Assembly: GCA_051530055.1 (NCBI GenBank)
Contig: CM121341.1
Coordinates: 930,001 to 994,000 of the forward strand
DNA length: 64,000 nt
Source: Neoechinorhynchus agilis
Taxonomy: Eukaryota > Acanthocephala
Reading direction: 5' to 3'
Within the stretch, counting starts at the first letter, position 1. Each line of letters opens with the position of its first letter. The position numbers and the translations under genes are program-made. Shown piece after piece: positions 32,816 to 43,489 of the stretch. The notes beneath the pieces are model-generated. The model had not been told where the DNA came from. It did no database searches and was given only the letters and a program-made list of their open reading frames with translations.

Positions 32816-33045
32816 AATGTCGATATGTGAGGTATCGGGGAACGTGATTGGAAATATTGTTCACGTCTACAGCCGGTAAATAATTATTTATTAAAGACGT
32901 TCTGCGAACCTCGCCGGGTTCATCATCAGTTTTAAAATCACCCATCCTCTTGTATTTTAGAACTGATGATGGACCCGACGAGGTTCGCAGAACGTCTTTA
33001 ATAAATAATCACTTACCGGCTGTAGACGTGAACAATAATTCCGAT
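32816..33045. repeat. Family A foldback element, complete
   Basis: Outer flank ATGTCGATATGTGAGGTATC, then arms GTTCACGTCTACAGCCGGTA (from 32858) and the complement ending at 33033. The right arm on the plus strand reads CUGAUGA (32963-32969), U, GGACC-CGACGA-GGUUC, then GCAGAACGUC. Stem II pairs with one G-U wobble, but the GAAA box is altered. Stem I can be drawn as AA/UU plus UAUUU/AAAUA across an internal loop. It is probably inactive. Confidence 0.75.
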
Positions 33046-33904
33046 TGTTGTATTGTTGTGTATATTTTTGAAATTGGCAAAATAAGCTAAATTGATAGTA
33101 AAATGGAATCGAGGAGACATGTTGCTTGGCTTACTTTACATCGTCCTTCAAATCAACATTTTATACTTCTTAAGGCTGATTTTTAATGTCGCCTTCGACA
33201 GTTTGACGATAAAATTTGTCATTAATGACAGCAATGGAGATATAAAGTTGTGATTATTGAAACACCTTAGTGCACCTCTATAAATCGACTAGGATTTTTT
33301 TATTCGAAAAAGTTCAAACCAAACAGTTTACCTTCGCCTTGTTGATTTGAAAACAAAAAAAACCTGAGTAAAGAGACGATAAGTTATTTCGTACGAAATT
33401 AATGATGCAATAAACTTCGATTTGGAATGCTACCATATAAAAAGACAACTGTCCTCAATTTCTTAAAATGCGAAAATTTTCCTCGGCCAAATATAAGATT
33501 GATTCTTCATTTGTATTATAGTGAGCATATCAGCATTTGTATGAATGATAAAGAGCCATTAGTTCTCATTTTAATTAAAAACTCTAATTCAGAAACTAAA
33601 AATGAGCGGTGGATATGAAAACACGGAGAGGCAGTTGAATAAGTACAAAGAACAGTTTTAATAGCTCAAAGCGTAGTATAGTAAACTCATTTTAGAAATC
33701 CCAAATGTCTTGAATCAAAAGAAGATCAAATCGTGTGTATATCGTGTAAAATCTAATTTTTTCAGAAATTAACTTATCTTGTGTTTAACAATTGGTGTAT
33801 ACATCAAAATAATTTGGCTCTTATGTGTTTAAGACATAGTTTAAAGGATTCCAAGAACCGCCCTGACTTTTTCTCGTGAAATGAAAAGTCACTATAGGAA
33901 TAAA
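33046..33904. other. No gene seen
   Basis: AT-rich intergenic sequence between a foldback and the 3' end of HDDC2. Confidence 0.35.
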
Positions 33905-34565
33905 CTACAATGACAAAGGTAAATTTGAGTCTTTTGGGATACAGTTGGTGTTTTTCGCCCTTAACTCCATGATTTCTCGAGCATATGACCGAGCCCATTC
34001 CATTTTAAGCCTTGATAATGATGATTCAAAGAATCGATCAAGTCGAAGGGAGCGATGAAGACATTCGTACTCGTACGCCTGAACGATCATATCGATCACA
34101 TCCATATGACGAACAACCTGAGACTCTAAACTTTCCCCATTCTCGAATTCCTTATGACTTGATGAGCTTTAAAGATCCCCCAGATCCTTGATCACCATGT
34201 CGCATAAACAATGAAACAAATTTAGACTTTCGTTCATTCGAAAATTCCCGCAATAGGTCCCCCAACTCCATAACAGCTTCCATCTCCTTTGCATGTTTCA
34301 CCTCAGAAGCTACTTTATCCCTCGGTGTTATATCACCAACTAAACTCTCAGCCAGATCATGAACCAATGCCATTTCGACACATTTAAAGCGGTCCACCTT
34401 AATATCTTGAGGGAGAAGTTGACTTACCGACAATGCCATCCTAAACGAGTGATCAGCAACACTCTCAACCCGACCTGGAACACCACTCTCAAGCCACCCT
34501 TTCCTGAGCGTTCGTTTCAGTTGACCGGCTAACAACATAAACTGAAGTCCAAACGACGCAGACAT
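33905..34565 (-). CDS. HDDC2: HD-domain 5'-deoxynucleotidase, HDDC2 family
   Basis: Exon 1 (34565-34210) and exon 2 (34157-33905) are separated by a 52-nt intron (GTTTATGC...CATCAAG). They join in phase to give 202 residues, close to the usual ~200. The HD metal site is plain: VADHSFRM (first His), LVHDLAES (His-Asp) and a late Asp in DVIDMIVQAYEYE. The ERKSKFVSF-HKEFENGESLE junction aligns with the ELWEEYE region of the family, which fixes the intron. The enzyme family removes phosphate from deoxynucleoside monophosphates. The substrate in animals is inferred. It lies 249 bp downstream of NF-YC on the same strand. Confidence 0.9.
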
Positions 34566-34814
34566 TTCGAAGTGTTAGAGAGCAAGAAATTCGAGGGACG
34601 GAGATGTGGTCGAGTTATACAATCAGAAGAATCCTACTTCTCTAAAACAAGATTCACGGACTTGGGAAACATTGGGGAAGAAGGAAGTTTTTTAGTCCAC
34701 TCAGTGTAACCAATTACGGAGCCGCATTCCTACCTCCACACCCAATGACTCATTCAAACCAATGTTCAATTGCACATTTACTGTAAGCTTAACACTCGAT
34801 TATCTTCAATCAGA

Positions 34815-35645
34815 TCACGTTCGCCGCTTCTTGTTCATCAACGGTCGCTGCAGACGAGATGGTCTGCTCCTACTCCTATTCACAGCACGTTCAATTACAG
34901 TACCACTTTCATTGGGGACTTCATGTTCTTCTATTTGAGGACTTTCTTCGATCGTATGGTGATTCATAGCCGCAAATCCTTGGAGGAATTCAAAAGCGAG
35001 ATAATCTGGATTTAGTTGAAGCATTTGATTCTCCGAATTCGCTTCATAGATCGCCTCTTGGACCATTGAATGCTCTTCAGGAGCTTGGACCTCCTGCTGT
35101 GGATATTGTGACCGAGTAACTACAATCTTTATATCATCCCTTGGTACAATGTCAATCAAAAAATCATACTGTTCACTTCTAGACACTGCTGAACATACAT
35201 CACTCCTTTGAACGGTTCTTCTGCCTCCTTCTTGAGCACTGACCCAAGCGCGAAGTGTCAACTCGCCAATAAAGTACTCCGCCGCTTTCGATAGAAAAGA
35301 ACTCACATCACAACTTATCATATTGACAGTTTCGTCCATCTTAACGATCTTCTTGACTCTCGCCAATGGTAGATCGTAGGTACGGAGGAATACACGGTCT
35401 GCATTTGTGAGTCTCTGAGTGACATCAGGCCAAAAGTTTGTCAATCGAGCCTGTGCCTCAGCTAATCCATCCAGCATTTCATCGCTTAATCGGCCTAACC
35501 TATCCGATTGCCTCCTTGATATTGGTCTTGATATCGCAAATTCCCCCCGCATTGTACGCTGGGGCAACATTTCGTCGCTTTCATTATTCATCGTTGCAAT
35601 ACTAAAAAACCCAAGGATACTGACCGAATTAGCGCGTGCGATCAT
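34815..35645 (-). CDS. NFYC: Nuclear transcription factor Y subunit C (NF-YC)
   Basis: A 276-residue frame from the first Met, or 258 from the second (35591, MNNESDEM), which I prefer because a CCAAT box overlaps the first Met. The histone-fold domain spans about residues 91-178: LPLARVKKIVKMDETVNMI, FLSKAAEYFIGELTLRAW and RRTVQRSDV, ending FLIDIVPRDDIK. All match NF-YC closely. It pairs with NF-YB, and the dimer with NF-YA binds CCAAT boxes in promoters. The C-terminal ~100 residues are Gln/Glu-rich with a basic Arg/Lys tail (MNKKRRT), possibly a nuclear signal. No intron is needed. Confidence 0.93.
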   Translation of the reverse strand: MIARANSVSILGFFSIATMNNESDEMLPQRTMRGEFAISRPISRRQSDRLGRLSDEMLDGLAEAQARLTNFWPDVTQRLTNADRVFLRTYDLPLARVKKIVKMDETVNMISCDVSSFLSKAAEYFIGELTLRAWVSAQEGGRRTVQRSDVCSAVSRSEQYDFLIDIVPRDDIKIVVTRSQYPQQEVQAPEEHSMVQEAIYEANSENQMLQLNPDYLAFEFLQGFAAMNHHTIEESPQIEEHEVPNESGTVIERAVNRSRSRPSRLQRPLMNKKRRT

Positions 35646-35775
35646 TGGCTACATAAATGCAGCCAATCACAGTCCACGCGTATGGAACATTTTTCCATGC
35701 ACACACACAAACACGCCTAAACCCCACACCATGCATACTTTTCAATAATGTCATTCGGCGAAAGGCAGCCAATAG
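35638..35775 (-). promoter_or_regulatory. Three CCAAT boxes upstream of NF-YC
   Basis: CCAAT pentamers occur at 35644-35648 (minus-strand CCAAT), 35663-35667 and 35769-35773 (plus-strand CCAAT, so ATTGG on the gene strand). Each sits in an AGCCAAT context, the preferred NF-Y site. They lie 53-182 bp before the preferred ATG of NF-YC, itself a CCAAT-binding subunit. The NF-Y target role is inferred. Confidence 0.5.
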
Positions 35776-35879
35776 GATTGATGTTGCATTACGAGAGCAA
35801 TGCAAGTACTTGCTCAGACTTTCAGATAGAAAGCGCGTTATGAGGCTCTCGGAGAAAAATCAGTGAAAACATTCTTGAT

Positions 35880-36790
35880 TGACGCAAAGTTTGGGAATTG
35901 CGTGCGCGTGTGTGTGTTTTCATGGACGAACAGGTACGCAAAAAACATTCCATCGAAACGTCATCATTTTTATAAGACTGAATTCTTCCGTATGATGACG
36001 TGTTACCAATAAGGAAGAGGGATATTTGGTCGATTTTTGTCATTGTTTGATTTCTATCTAAACTTGAAGTGCGTCTTTTTTATTCTGATCTAATCGCAAT
36101 ACAAATCTTCTCTTGTTCGCAAAAAAAATACGTTTTTTAAGCGATTAGTATCCAACAAATTATTGAAACGTCGCTCTCAGTTTTACTCGATTCCTTTTTT
36201 TTATCTAAGTGTGAACACAAAAGAATCGCGCATTAAGTTAAAGATATTCCCTTTTTTTGTTTCTTTGTATATAGTTCTGTAGGCGAGTATTCACTTTACT
36301 AAAGTAACGAAGTATTCGAGAAACAATTCTCTGAGTGAAATTTTATGATTTGTTTGAAATCGAACGATTGATACAATTCCATTTAACTATATGTAATCAT
36401 ATTTTATAGGCTATTTAATTTGAGAGTCATGAAATGAAAGTTTTCTAAATATAGTTTGCAGTATTTCTATCGCGTAAAATATTCATTGCCTTGAACACAG
36501 ACGCAATTTCTGAGTCTAAGACGTGATTGGCTAGAAAAATTGAATGTATAAACAAAAGCTTTTTACTGGTCTGTGAGCTAGAGCACTTAATGATAAAAAA
36601 GAATATAAACTTTGCTCTCAGCCAGACATAAAATAAAATAGTTTTTAATTTTATAGAATATGTTCGACTCACTTTTGCATGTTCAATTGCGAATACAAAA
36701 ATCAAAGAAAATAAACACGCTCAGTGATTTGGAGTCTAAAAGCTATGCTTTCTTCTCGTTAAACGATCATTTTTCATGCTTTCGATATGC
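35880..36790. other. No gene seen
   Basis: AT-rich intergenic sequence upstream of NF-YC and before a foldback element. Confidence 0.35.
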
Positions 36791-36792
36791 GA

Positions 36793-37112
36793 GGAGTAGG
36801 TACCGGACTATATGATTAGAGAATTATTGTTTAGAAGTTTTCACCGAATGAACAATTTTTTATTGATATAAAAAACACGTTTCGAACCATGTAATTGGTT
36901 CATCATCAGTTCTAAAATACAAATAATTAAATGGTTATTCTGCTCGCACACGCGCTAATGGTTGATTTTGTTGTTCCATTTTTTATAACCATGAAGGCAG
37001 AGTTTGCAAAGCACGTATGAGAGCAGAATAACCAAGTGATGATGAACCAATCACGTTGTTTGCAGAACTTTTTTCAATAAAAAATTATTTACAAATTCTA
37101 AACAATAATCCT
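36793..37112. repeat. Family A foldback element with a second inner inverted repeat
   Basis: Outer arms (ATTGTTTAGAAGTTTTCACC and the complement near 37105) enclose hammerhead-like arms. The centre holds another inverted pair, GGTTATTCTGCTCGCACACG against GTATGAGAGCAGAATAACC. On the minus strand the core at 36909-36876 reads CUGAUGA, U, GAACCA-AUUACA-UGGUUC, GAA, ACGU, then G. Stem II is 6 bp with a different loop from other family A copies. G at position 17 is not a permitted cleavage base, so this copy should be inactive. Confidence 0.7.
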
Positions 37113-37300
37113 AATTTTTCATTCTGCATTCATTTTTAGAAATTGATTTAAAATCTAACCAATAAAAGGGTTTTCATGGTCATTACAAAATCTTATTACA
37201 TGACCAAAATACGAATGAAATTTAGTTGAACCCCCCCCACCATAATTAAGCTGAATCACTGAATTTTAAGTTTTCGTTCTCCTATGAGATCGACCACCTC

Positions 37301-37321
37301 CATTTTCTTACAGATTTCATG
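37301..37321 (+). promoter_or_regulatory. Splice acceptor next to the TRMT5 start
   Basis: CATTTTCTTACAG ends at 37313, six bases before the ATG at 37319. This fits spliced-leader addition or a 5'-UTR intron. Confidence 0.5.
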
Positions 37322-38855
37322 TTAATCGCCTATGTGCCGCCATTAGTGCTCCGTTGTTTCACCCGCCGCCGTCGTCTGCACTCATTGATTTCGCAGTTAT
37401 CGCTGCCGCATAGATCGCCGCCGCAAATCCGTGCCAAAAGCTACCTTCTCTCGTCCTGTGTAAAAGAACTCCGCCTCGTTATGGACAATGGAACAAAGTA
37501 TTTGGACAAGACTCAGTTTAATAGGACAATCAATTTGCCTTATGTAATTGTCGACAAGAAATACTACGAGCTATGGAAAGATATGCTCAAACACAATACA
37601 TTTCGTCGCAGCTCTTCGTGCAATTGTCGCCCTGACACTACCCTTCCATCGGATGATCCTCTACACGAAACCCATAAGAAACTATTTTTGAACAATACTG
37701 AATTTACGTGTCTAGAAGACGTTCAAAGATATGCAAAAGAAAAGTATCGGGAACGTCTTGCTCCTCAATTTCCGAATCCATGGACTCGGATCTGTAGATT
37801 TGGCCATGAGGACGTGTATATTACATACGAAAACGTGAGTATATCGGATGCGATTTCTGCAATACTGCCAGAAGATCTCGTTGACACTAGTGTGAATAGA
37901 GGCGGATACAAAGCGATAGGACATATTGCTCAAGTCAATCTGCAGGATGATGTTCTGCCTTATAAGTACGCCATAGGACAGATTTTGCTGGATAAGGTTT
38001 CGGGATGCAAAACAGTTGTAAACAAACTAGGAAAAATCGAGAATCTGTACAGAAATCTTGAATTTGAATTGATTGCCGGTGAACCTGATTACGTTGCTGA
38101 ATGTGCTGAAAATGATTGTGTTTACAAAGTCGACTTTACTCGTGTCTATTGGAATCCGGGATTGTCGAGTGAGCGAGAACGGACTGTAAAAGCAATTGAT
38201 CGTGGATCGATTGTGTTTGATGTTTTTGCTGGTATTGGTCCATTTAGCATTCCGCTAGTTAAGAAGAGATGCGAAGTTCATGCAAATGATTGGAATCCTG
38301 ATTGTTACGAACATATCATTCATAACATTGAGAAGAACTGTAAAACTTTAAAAGAAGCGGAACATTTATTTACTCCTTATAACATGGAAGGTCGTGAGTT
38401 TTTAAGGACAGTCGTCGTGCCAACCATTCTTGGCGAAAAAGTTAAACATGGTGACGGTCTTAATTCTAATGAAAACGTTCATATTATCATGAATTTGCCT
38501 GGATCCGCCGCCGAGTTTTTAGAATTAGTGGTTAAGAGTGTGTGATTGCAAAACTTCTCAACCACTGGTCGTAGACGAACTTGTTCCAATCTACGAAGCC
38601 CGTCCGTCTGCAACCAGGGCTCATGTTTTCGTTCAATGTTACTCATTTTCGCATTCAGAAGTCGGAGTGAACCAGCTGAGACGTCAAATGAATCGCATTT
38701 TCAATACCGATTTTAATGGATTTGTCAAAATTCGAGAAATCAAGCACGTGGGACGGTACAAGAATACTTATTGTATACATCTTTGCATTACAAAAAACAC
38801 AGACGAGTTCATGTTCCAGCAACATGTTAGCTCTTTTCGTGCCGGCCATGAGTAA
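37319..38855 (+). CDS. TRMT5: tRNA (guanine(37)-N1)-methyltransferase
   Basis: Exon 1 covers 37319-38537 and exon 2 38575-38855, joined across a 37-nt intron (GTGTGTGATTG...GTCGTAG) that keeps the frame, total ~500 residues. The first ~50 residues are Arg/Ser/Leu-rich and could target mitochondria. The D1-like region starts at NGTKYLDKTQFNRTINLP. The Rossmann SAM site is VFDVFAGIGPFSIPL with HANDWNP, and the family MNLP motif is IIMNLPGSAAEFL. The enzyme makes m1G37 next to the anticodon and prevents +1 frameshifts, in cytosol and mitochondria. The intron is inferred from frames; a sequencing frameshift is the alternative. UTP25 follows in the same direction 435 bp later. Confidence 0.93.
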
Positions 38856-38879
38856 ATCAATGGGAACGGTCTTTTAGAA

Positions 38880-39290
38880 TGTACAGGCTTCGTTTTTGTT
38901 TTATAAAGGATTTATTTTCTCCAAATTACATTTCAATGTAAAAATTTATTACTGTAAGAGAGATTATTTGAACATTTTCTTTGCCATTAGACGGTCAGCA
39001 AAACGGATTTATGGCTTCATAAGTTTTTTATTTCGCACAAACCGCCTGGATTATAATGCAGAACCATTTAAAGGTTTTTCTGGCGGAAATGTCTTAAATA
39101 TACGTTACTAATAATATAAAATGCCGTGCATATCAATTATTCTTTGATTCCTTCGCTGACTTGTTTGAGTCAACCATGAGCGAAAAAAATCTTAAATAAT
39201 ATGTATTTTAATTCGTCCGTGCTTAATTAACGTTCTCTTATTTTTTAGAACATTTTCACATAAAACTATCTGACGGAATCAATTCGAAAG
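38880..39290. other. Short intergenic region with an acceptor-like site before UTP25
   Basis: AT-rich, with CTTATTTTTTAG ending at 39248, 42 bases before the UTP25 ATG. No gene. Confidence 0.4.
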
Positions 39291-41509
39291 ATGGGCAAAC
39301 GAAAGCATATCAAAAAGCAACCCGAGATGAGCGAAAGAGACCAATTGCACTTACAGGAATTCGGTACAAACCATCCCATTTATGACAAAATTTCAGAAAA
39401 TCATCGTGTTGACCTTAGTAAAACGAAATTAAAGAAACCGAAATTAGTTACTGAATCCGTGGATACGTTCGCAGAAGACGACGTGGATATCAACGCCTAC
39501 AATGATTTGCTGACTGATTTGGGCCTCACGAGATCCTATCGATCCGCAATAAAGGATACTTTTGAGAATACAAATGACATTGTTGAAAGTATAGAAGAGT
39601 ACAATGATGATAAGAGTGAGCGTTCTGGACAGTTTGTTGAATTTATGAGCTGGTTTAAGCTGTGTCGAGGATTCTTAAGTATCTCCATAAAGAATCTTTG
39701 CACTTAACCATATTATGTCTGATGAATTTAAAAAGGAAGATAGCAAGAAGTTACATGGTCTAATAGGAGCTTCTGTGATCGACGACGATAATGTGAAATT
39801 ATCTTATAAATATTTAGACCAATTTAAAGAGTCAAGAATCACGTCCTTTCCAGACATTGAAGATTTTGTTGATCAGAAATCATCCATTATGAAACACTAT
39901 TTAAAGCTCGTTACAAAAACCGTTAATCCAAAGCTAAACAAACTTCTTTTAAGGTCGATATTCCAATACAATGACGTTTGTTTCAGTTTGTCTGATGGGA
40001 ACTTGCAGGCCGCTTATTGTGCCCACAGCGTCTACCATGTCCTGCGAACTCGTGGAGTTGTTTTAGCCGGAGATCAGAAGGTTAAAAATGGTGAAGAAAG
40101 TCTCGATCAGGGATTCACTCGACCTAAAGTGCTATTTTTGGTTCCATTCAGATCAGTGGCACTTCGGATAAACGGCGAATTTTCCTCTTAATAGGAGAGA
40201 AATTCACAAATTATCTCAGTAGATCAAGTTCAAGTTTTTTTATCAATACCAGCACGTTTGAATTCATCCTGATTGGGTTTTCGGATCTCGTGGGGCAAAA
40301 TGTACGTTTATTTGGGTAGCTGAGAAATAACAAAAAATTCGTGACCCTATGGAAAAGATGAAAATCGCCAAAGCTGAAATGATTATTGAGTTAATAAAAC
40401 CGAAGAATAGTAATCAAATTACGATGTCTATGAATCGTCTATTTACCGATTACGGTATAGATTCCGAATTAGAAGAAGTAAAGATGCGCAAAGGGGATGC
40501 GAGCTGGCGAAAGACATTTCGTGGCAACATCGATGACCATTTTCGCCTTGGAATCAATGTTTCACGTCGATCACTTAGCCTCTTCGCTCCATACTATCAA
40601 TCAGACGTTATAATAGCATCTCCTCTTGGTTTGAAGACCTTAGTGACTGGGAGGAAGGAAAAAGCGATCAATTTCCTTTCTTCGATTGAGATAATGGTAA
40701 TCGATCAAGCCGAAGTAATTCTGCAACAAAATTGGGATCATGTGATTTCAGTGATCAATTTAATCAATCGAATTCCATCGGATCCAGCTCATATTGATTT
40801 TTCCCGGGTGCGACATCGTTATCTTGACGGTCACGCATCGAATTTTAGACAAACGATCGTAATCTCTCAGTATCCATCATCGTATTTTAAGAGTTTGATT
40901 GAACGCTGCAGAAATATTAGAGGAGCTTTGTTTATTGATCGAAAACTATCTGAAGGTTCAATTCGACTCCTGCGATTTCCGTTAAAACAAACATTTGTTT
41001 GCCTCAGTAGTAAAGATCGAATAGATGAATTCTTTACTAAAATCATAGAGCCATACACGGGTACTCATATTCGTACAATTATCTATATTCCCAGCTTCTT
41101 CGATTTCGTGTTAATCAAAAACCGAATGAACGATCTACGGACAAACGATCTAAAATTCACATTTTCCATTTTGACTGAACAGTGTTCCTCCAAAGACGCT
41201 GACCGATCTCGGTTTCGTTTCTTTCACAACAAAACTCAATTTCTACTGCTAACTGAACGGTATCATTTTTATCGAAGACATAAAATCAGAGGTGCTGATC
41301 AAGTCGTGTTTTATGATCTTCCAAATGATCCTCGATTTTATGCCGATTTGTGCCATATGCTGGACGAAAGTGCAACCAAACAGTGTATTGCTGCATTTGA
41401 ACGTCGAGATGTAACTAAACTCGTGAATGTACTTGGACAATGTTTAACGGCAAAGATCATTTGTAACAATGATGACAGAGAAGTTTATGTAATAAAATCG
41501 CGTTCATAA
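39291..41509 (+). CDS. UTP25: UTP25, small-subunit processome component (DIEXF/DEF homologue)
   Basis: Three exons. Exon 1 starts MGKRKHIKKQPE (39291) and ends near 39631. A 61-nt intron (39632-39692) restores the frame into IFALNHIMSDEFKKED. Exon 2 runs to PRSVALRI-type sequence near 40175 (KVLFLVPFRSVALRI). Exon 3 begins near AEMIIELI (40370) and contains the diagnostic blocks GNIDDHFRLGINVSRRSLSL, SDVIIASPLGLKTL, SIEIMVIDQAEV, QNWDHV and DFSRVRHRYLDG. These match UTP25, a helicase-like protein without working ATPase motifs, needed for U3-dependent 18S rRNA processing in the nucleolus. Total ~640 residues, a little short. The exon 2/3 junction has no GT donor; GC-AG with a GCGAAT donor fits the phase. 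Confidence 0.9.
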
Positions 41510-41880
41510 CAAACGAAATCCTTTACTATCATTTCTTATCCAATAATGCCTTTAGAGATGGACAATAATATAAATTTCAGTCTTCGATTCATTCTAAAAG
41601 CACAGTGAAAAGCAGCGATAAATGTCGATATTGCTTGCTCGTTAATCCAAATGATTTTCCGTCTCTTCATTCATGTATTTCAAACAAAGATTGATGAGTG
41701 TATCGTAATTGCCAAAGTAGATTTTTTGGCAGGCAAAATCGCATCGCTACACTTCAACTGTTTTTGCATGATTCTTAAATCCTTAAAGAAATCAATATGA
41801 TTAGGACACCGCCGTTGTTTTCAATATCAAAAATAACAATATTCAGCCAATTATATCGATGGGAGAATGTTATACATTCA
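41510..41880. other. UTP25 3' region
   Basis: AT-rich with no gene. An AATAATATAAAT stretch near 41563 may serve in 3'-end formation. Confidence 0.3.
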
Positions 41881-42094
41881 AAATGTCGATATGTGAGGAG
41901 GTACCGGGTTATATGATTAAAAGTGTTATTTAGGTCTTCACCCGGTAAATACTTTTTTTATTAAAAACGTTTTGAACCTCATCAGGTTCATTATAAGTTC
42001 TTAAAACGAGATGTAAAGAACTCATTATGAATCTGACGTGGTTCAAAACGTCTTTACTAAAAATTCTTTACCGGGTGAAGACACGTTCAGCAGC
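41881..42094. repeat. Family A foldback element, decayed core
   Basis: Outer flank ATGTCGATATGTGAGGAGG, arms TTTAGGTCTTCACCCGGTAA and the complement ending GGGTGAAGAC. Stem II survives in both arms (GAACC/GGUUC and GAAUC/GGUUC, the second with a U-G pair), but the CUGAUGA box is lost (CUUAUAA and CUCAUUA). Confidence 0.7.
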
Positions 42095-42394
42095 ATTCAG
42101 CCTTGACTGCTAAAAATTCCTGCAGGAGCAATAAATTCCTTTTTGTAAAAGGTATAAACGTGAACAGATCTTCGTCTATAGTTTCGCAGACATTTTGGCA
42201 CCAGAATCATGATGAAGTCGAAGGTATGAAGGATGGAATGCAATCGTATAGTTTTAATGTAGCATTCAAACTAAATTTATTCCCAAAAAACAATTTACAC
42301 AAGAGCGAGTTTTGTATTTCCAGCCAATAAGGTTCCTTTATAAAGAAGTTGTTCATATATATGTATTTTTTTGATGATGAGAGGAATAGAGATT

Positions 42395-42545
42395 GATTTC
42401 TAAATTCCCAATATTTTGTCCGTTTCGTCGGACTTCTTCAGGTTGCTTGTAAGTTTTTATTTTTTTACGCAAACACACTTAAAAATACTTACAGGTAACC
42501 TGAAGAAATCCGACGAGACGGACGAAGTATTGGGAATTCCGTTAG
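42395..42545. repeat. Family D foldback element
   Basis: Arms AATTCCCAATATTTTGTCCG and GACGAAGTATTGGGAATTCC flank a short centre. The minus strand reads CUGAAGA, A, GUCCG-ACGAAA-CGGAC, then AAAAUAUU. The plus strand reads CUGAAGA with an AUCCG/CGGAC stem and GAAGUAUU. CUGAAGA is intact in both, but G12 of the GAAA box differs on one side. Confidence 0.7.
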
Positions 42546-42639
42546 TTGCTATTTTATCGTTTTACTAAAAGATGAGCTATGGAGCAATAAATTCGTCGCC
42601 CGAAAACAATTTAGTGTTTTTAACATCTTATGCGTGGTT

Positions 42640-43010
42640 CAATCGGTTACGTTTTTAACGAGTGGTGTAAGATGAGGCTTTTGACCTTACCCGGCTGAAT
42701 TATAGGCACTCTGGCCACCGATTTCGGCCAGTGAAGCGTTGATCTGCGCTCAATGCACATGAACGTTCGGTTATGAGTTGAGGCGGGACTCTTCCCTAAA
42801 GCGGTATTCTCGCCCCCTTTGGTTATGAGACATCGACGATAATGGATTTTGATATCTTCGACCCGAACGGGATTAGAATTTCTAATTATACAGTCATGGG
42901 CATTGAGTACATTCCAACGCTTTCCCGTCCAAATCGGTGGGCGGTGTGCTCAGGAAATCAGCCGCGTATAGTTAAAAACATCATTTTACACTACTCGTTA
43001 AAAATTTAGC
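42640..43010. repeat. Inverted-repeat element with TTTTTAACGAGT ends
   Basis: Ends GTTTTTAACGAGTGGTGTAA and TTACACTACTCGTTAAAAAT are inverted complements about 360 bp apart. The inside has GAGGCGGGACTC and GGCGGTGTGCTCAGG blocks that parallel the 28.0-28.26 kb element in the other orientation. Non-coding. Confidence 0.55.
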
Positions 43011-43129
43011 GTTTAATCGATCGTCTGAGCATTCAAATAACTACATTCATATTTAAGGAAATATTAATGTTTATTAACACTTAACATTTTATCCGAATAA
43101 TAAAATAAGAAAGGCAAAAGTTTGTTCTA

Positions 43130-43350
43130 TTGAGGATCGCATTCGGGTGCGGTTAGATATGTTGTTATTTTGGTCACTTGTCGACATCCGAGGGAGCTCG
43201 TTAAAGACGAATATATTTTTGTTGACGATCCCGGGTTCCCAATGAGTAATGCCTGGTAATTTTGAGATAGAATTGAACAATCAGTCGACACATATATATT
43301 CGTCTTTAATGATCTCTCTCTCTCGGATGTTGACAAGCGACCTAAATGAT
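43130..43350. repeat. Relative of the 29.9-kb foldback
   Basis: It shares ATTCGGGTG, GTCACTTGTCGACATCCGAG and GTTAAAGACGAATATAT with the element at 29.9-30.07 kb, and ends with the complement TTGACAAGCGACCTAAAT. The GACCGAT stem in the centre is replaced by unrelated sequence, so no core remains. Confidence 0.6.
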
Positions 43351-43489
43351 AATATAAAGGTTTTTGTTTCATATTCAGATTTAAGACAAAACGTAACTGA
43401 GTACCGCTGCCTTCTTTTTTTATGGCATTCCTTCGACAGTTATCTTTAAGAACCATCTTGTCCTAGAACACCACCGAGTCTTATGTTTT

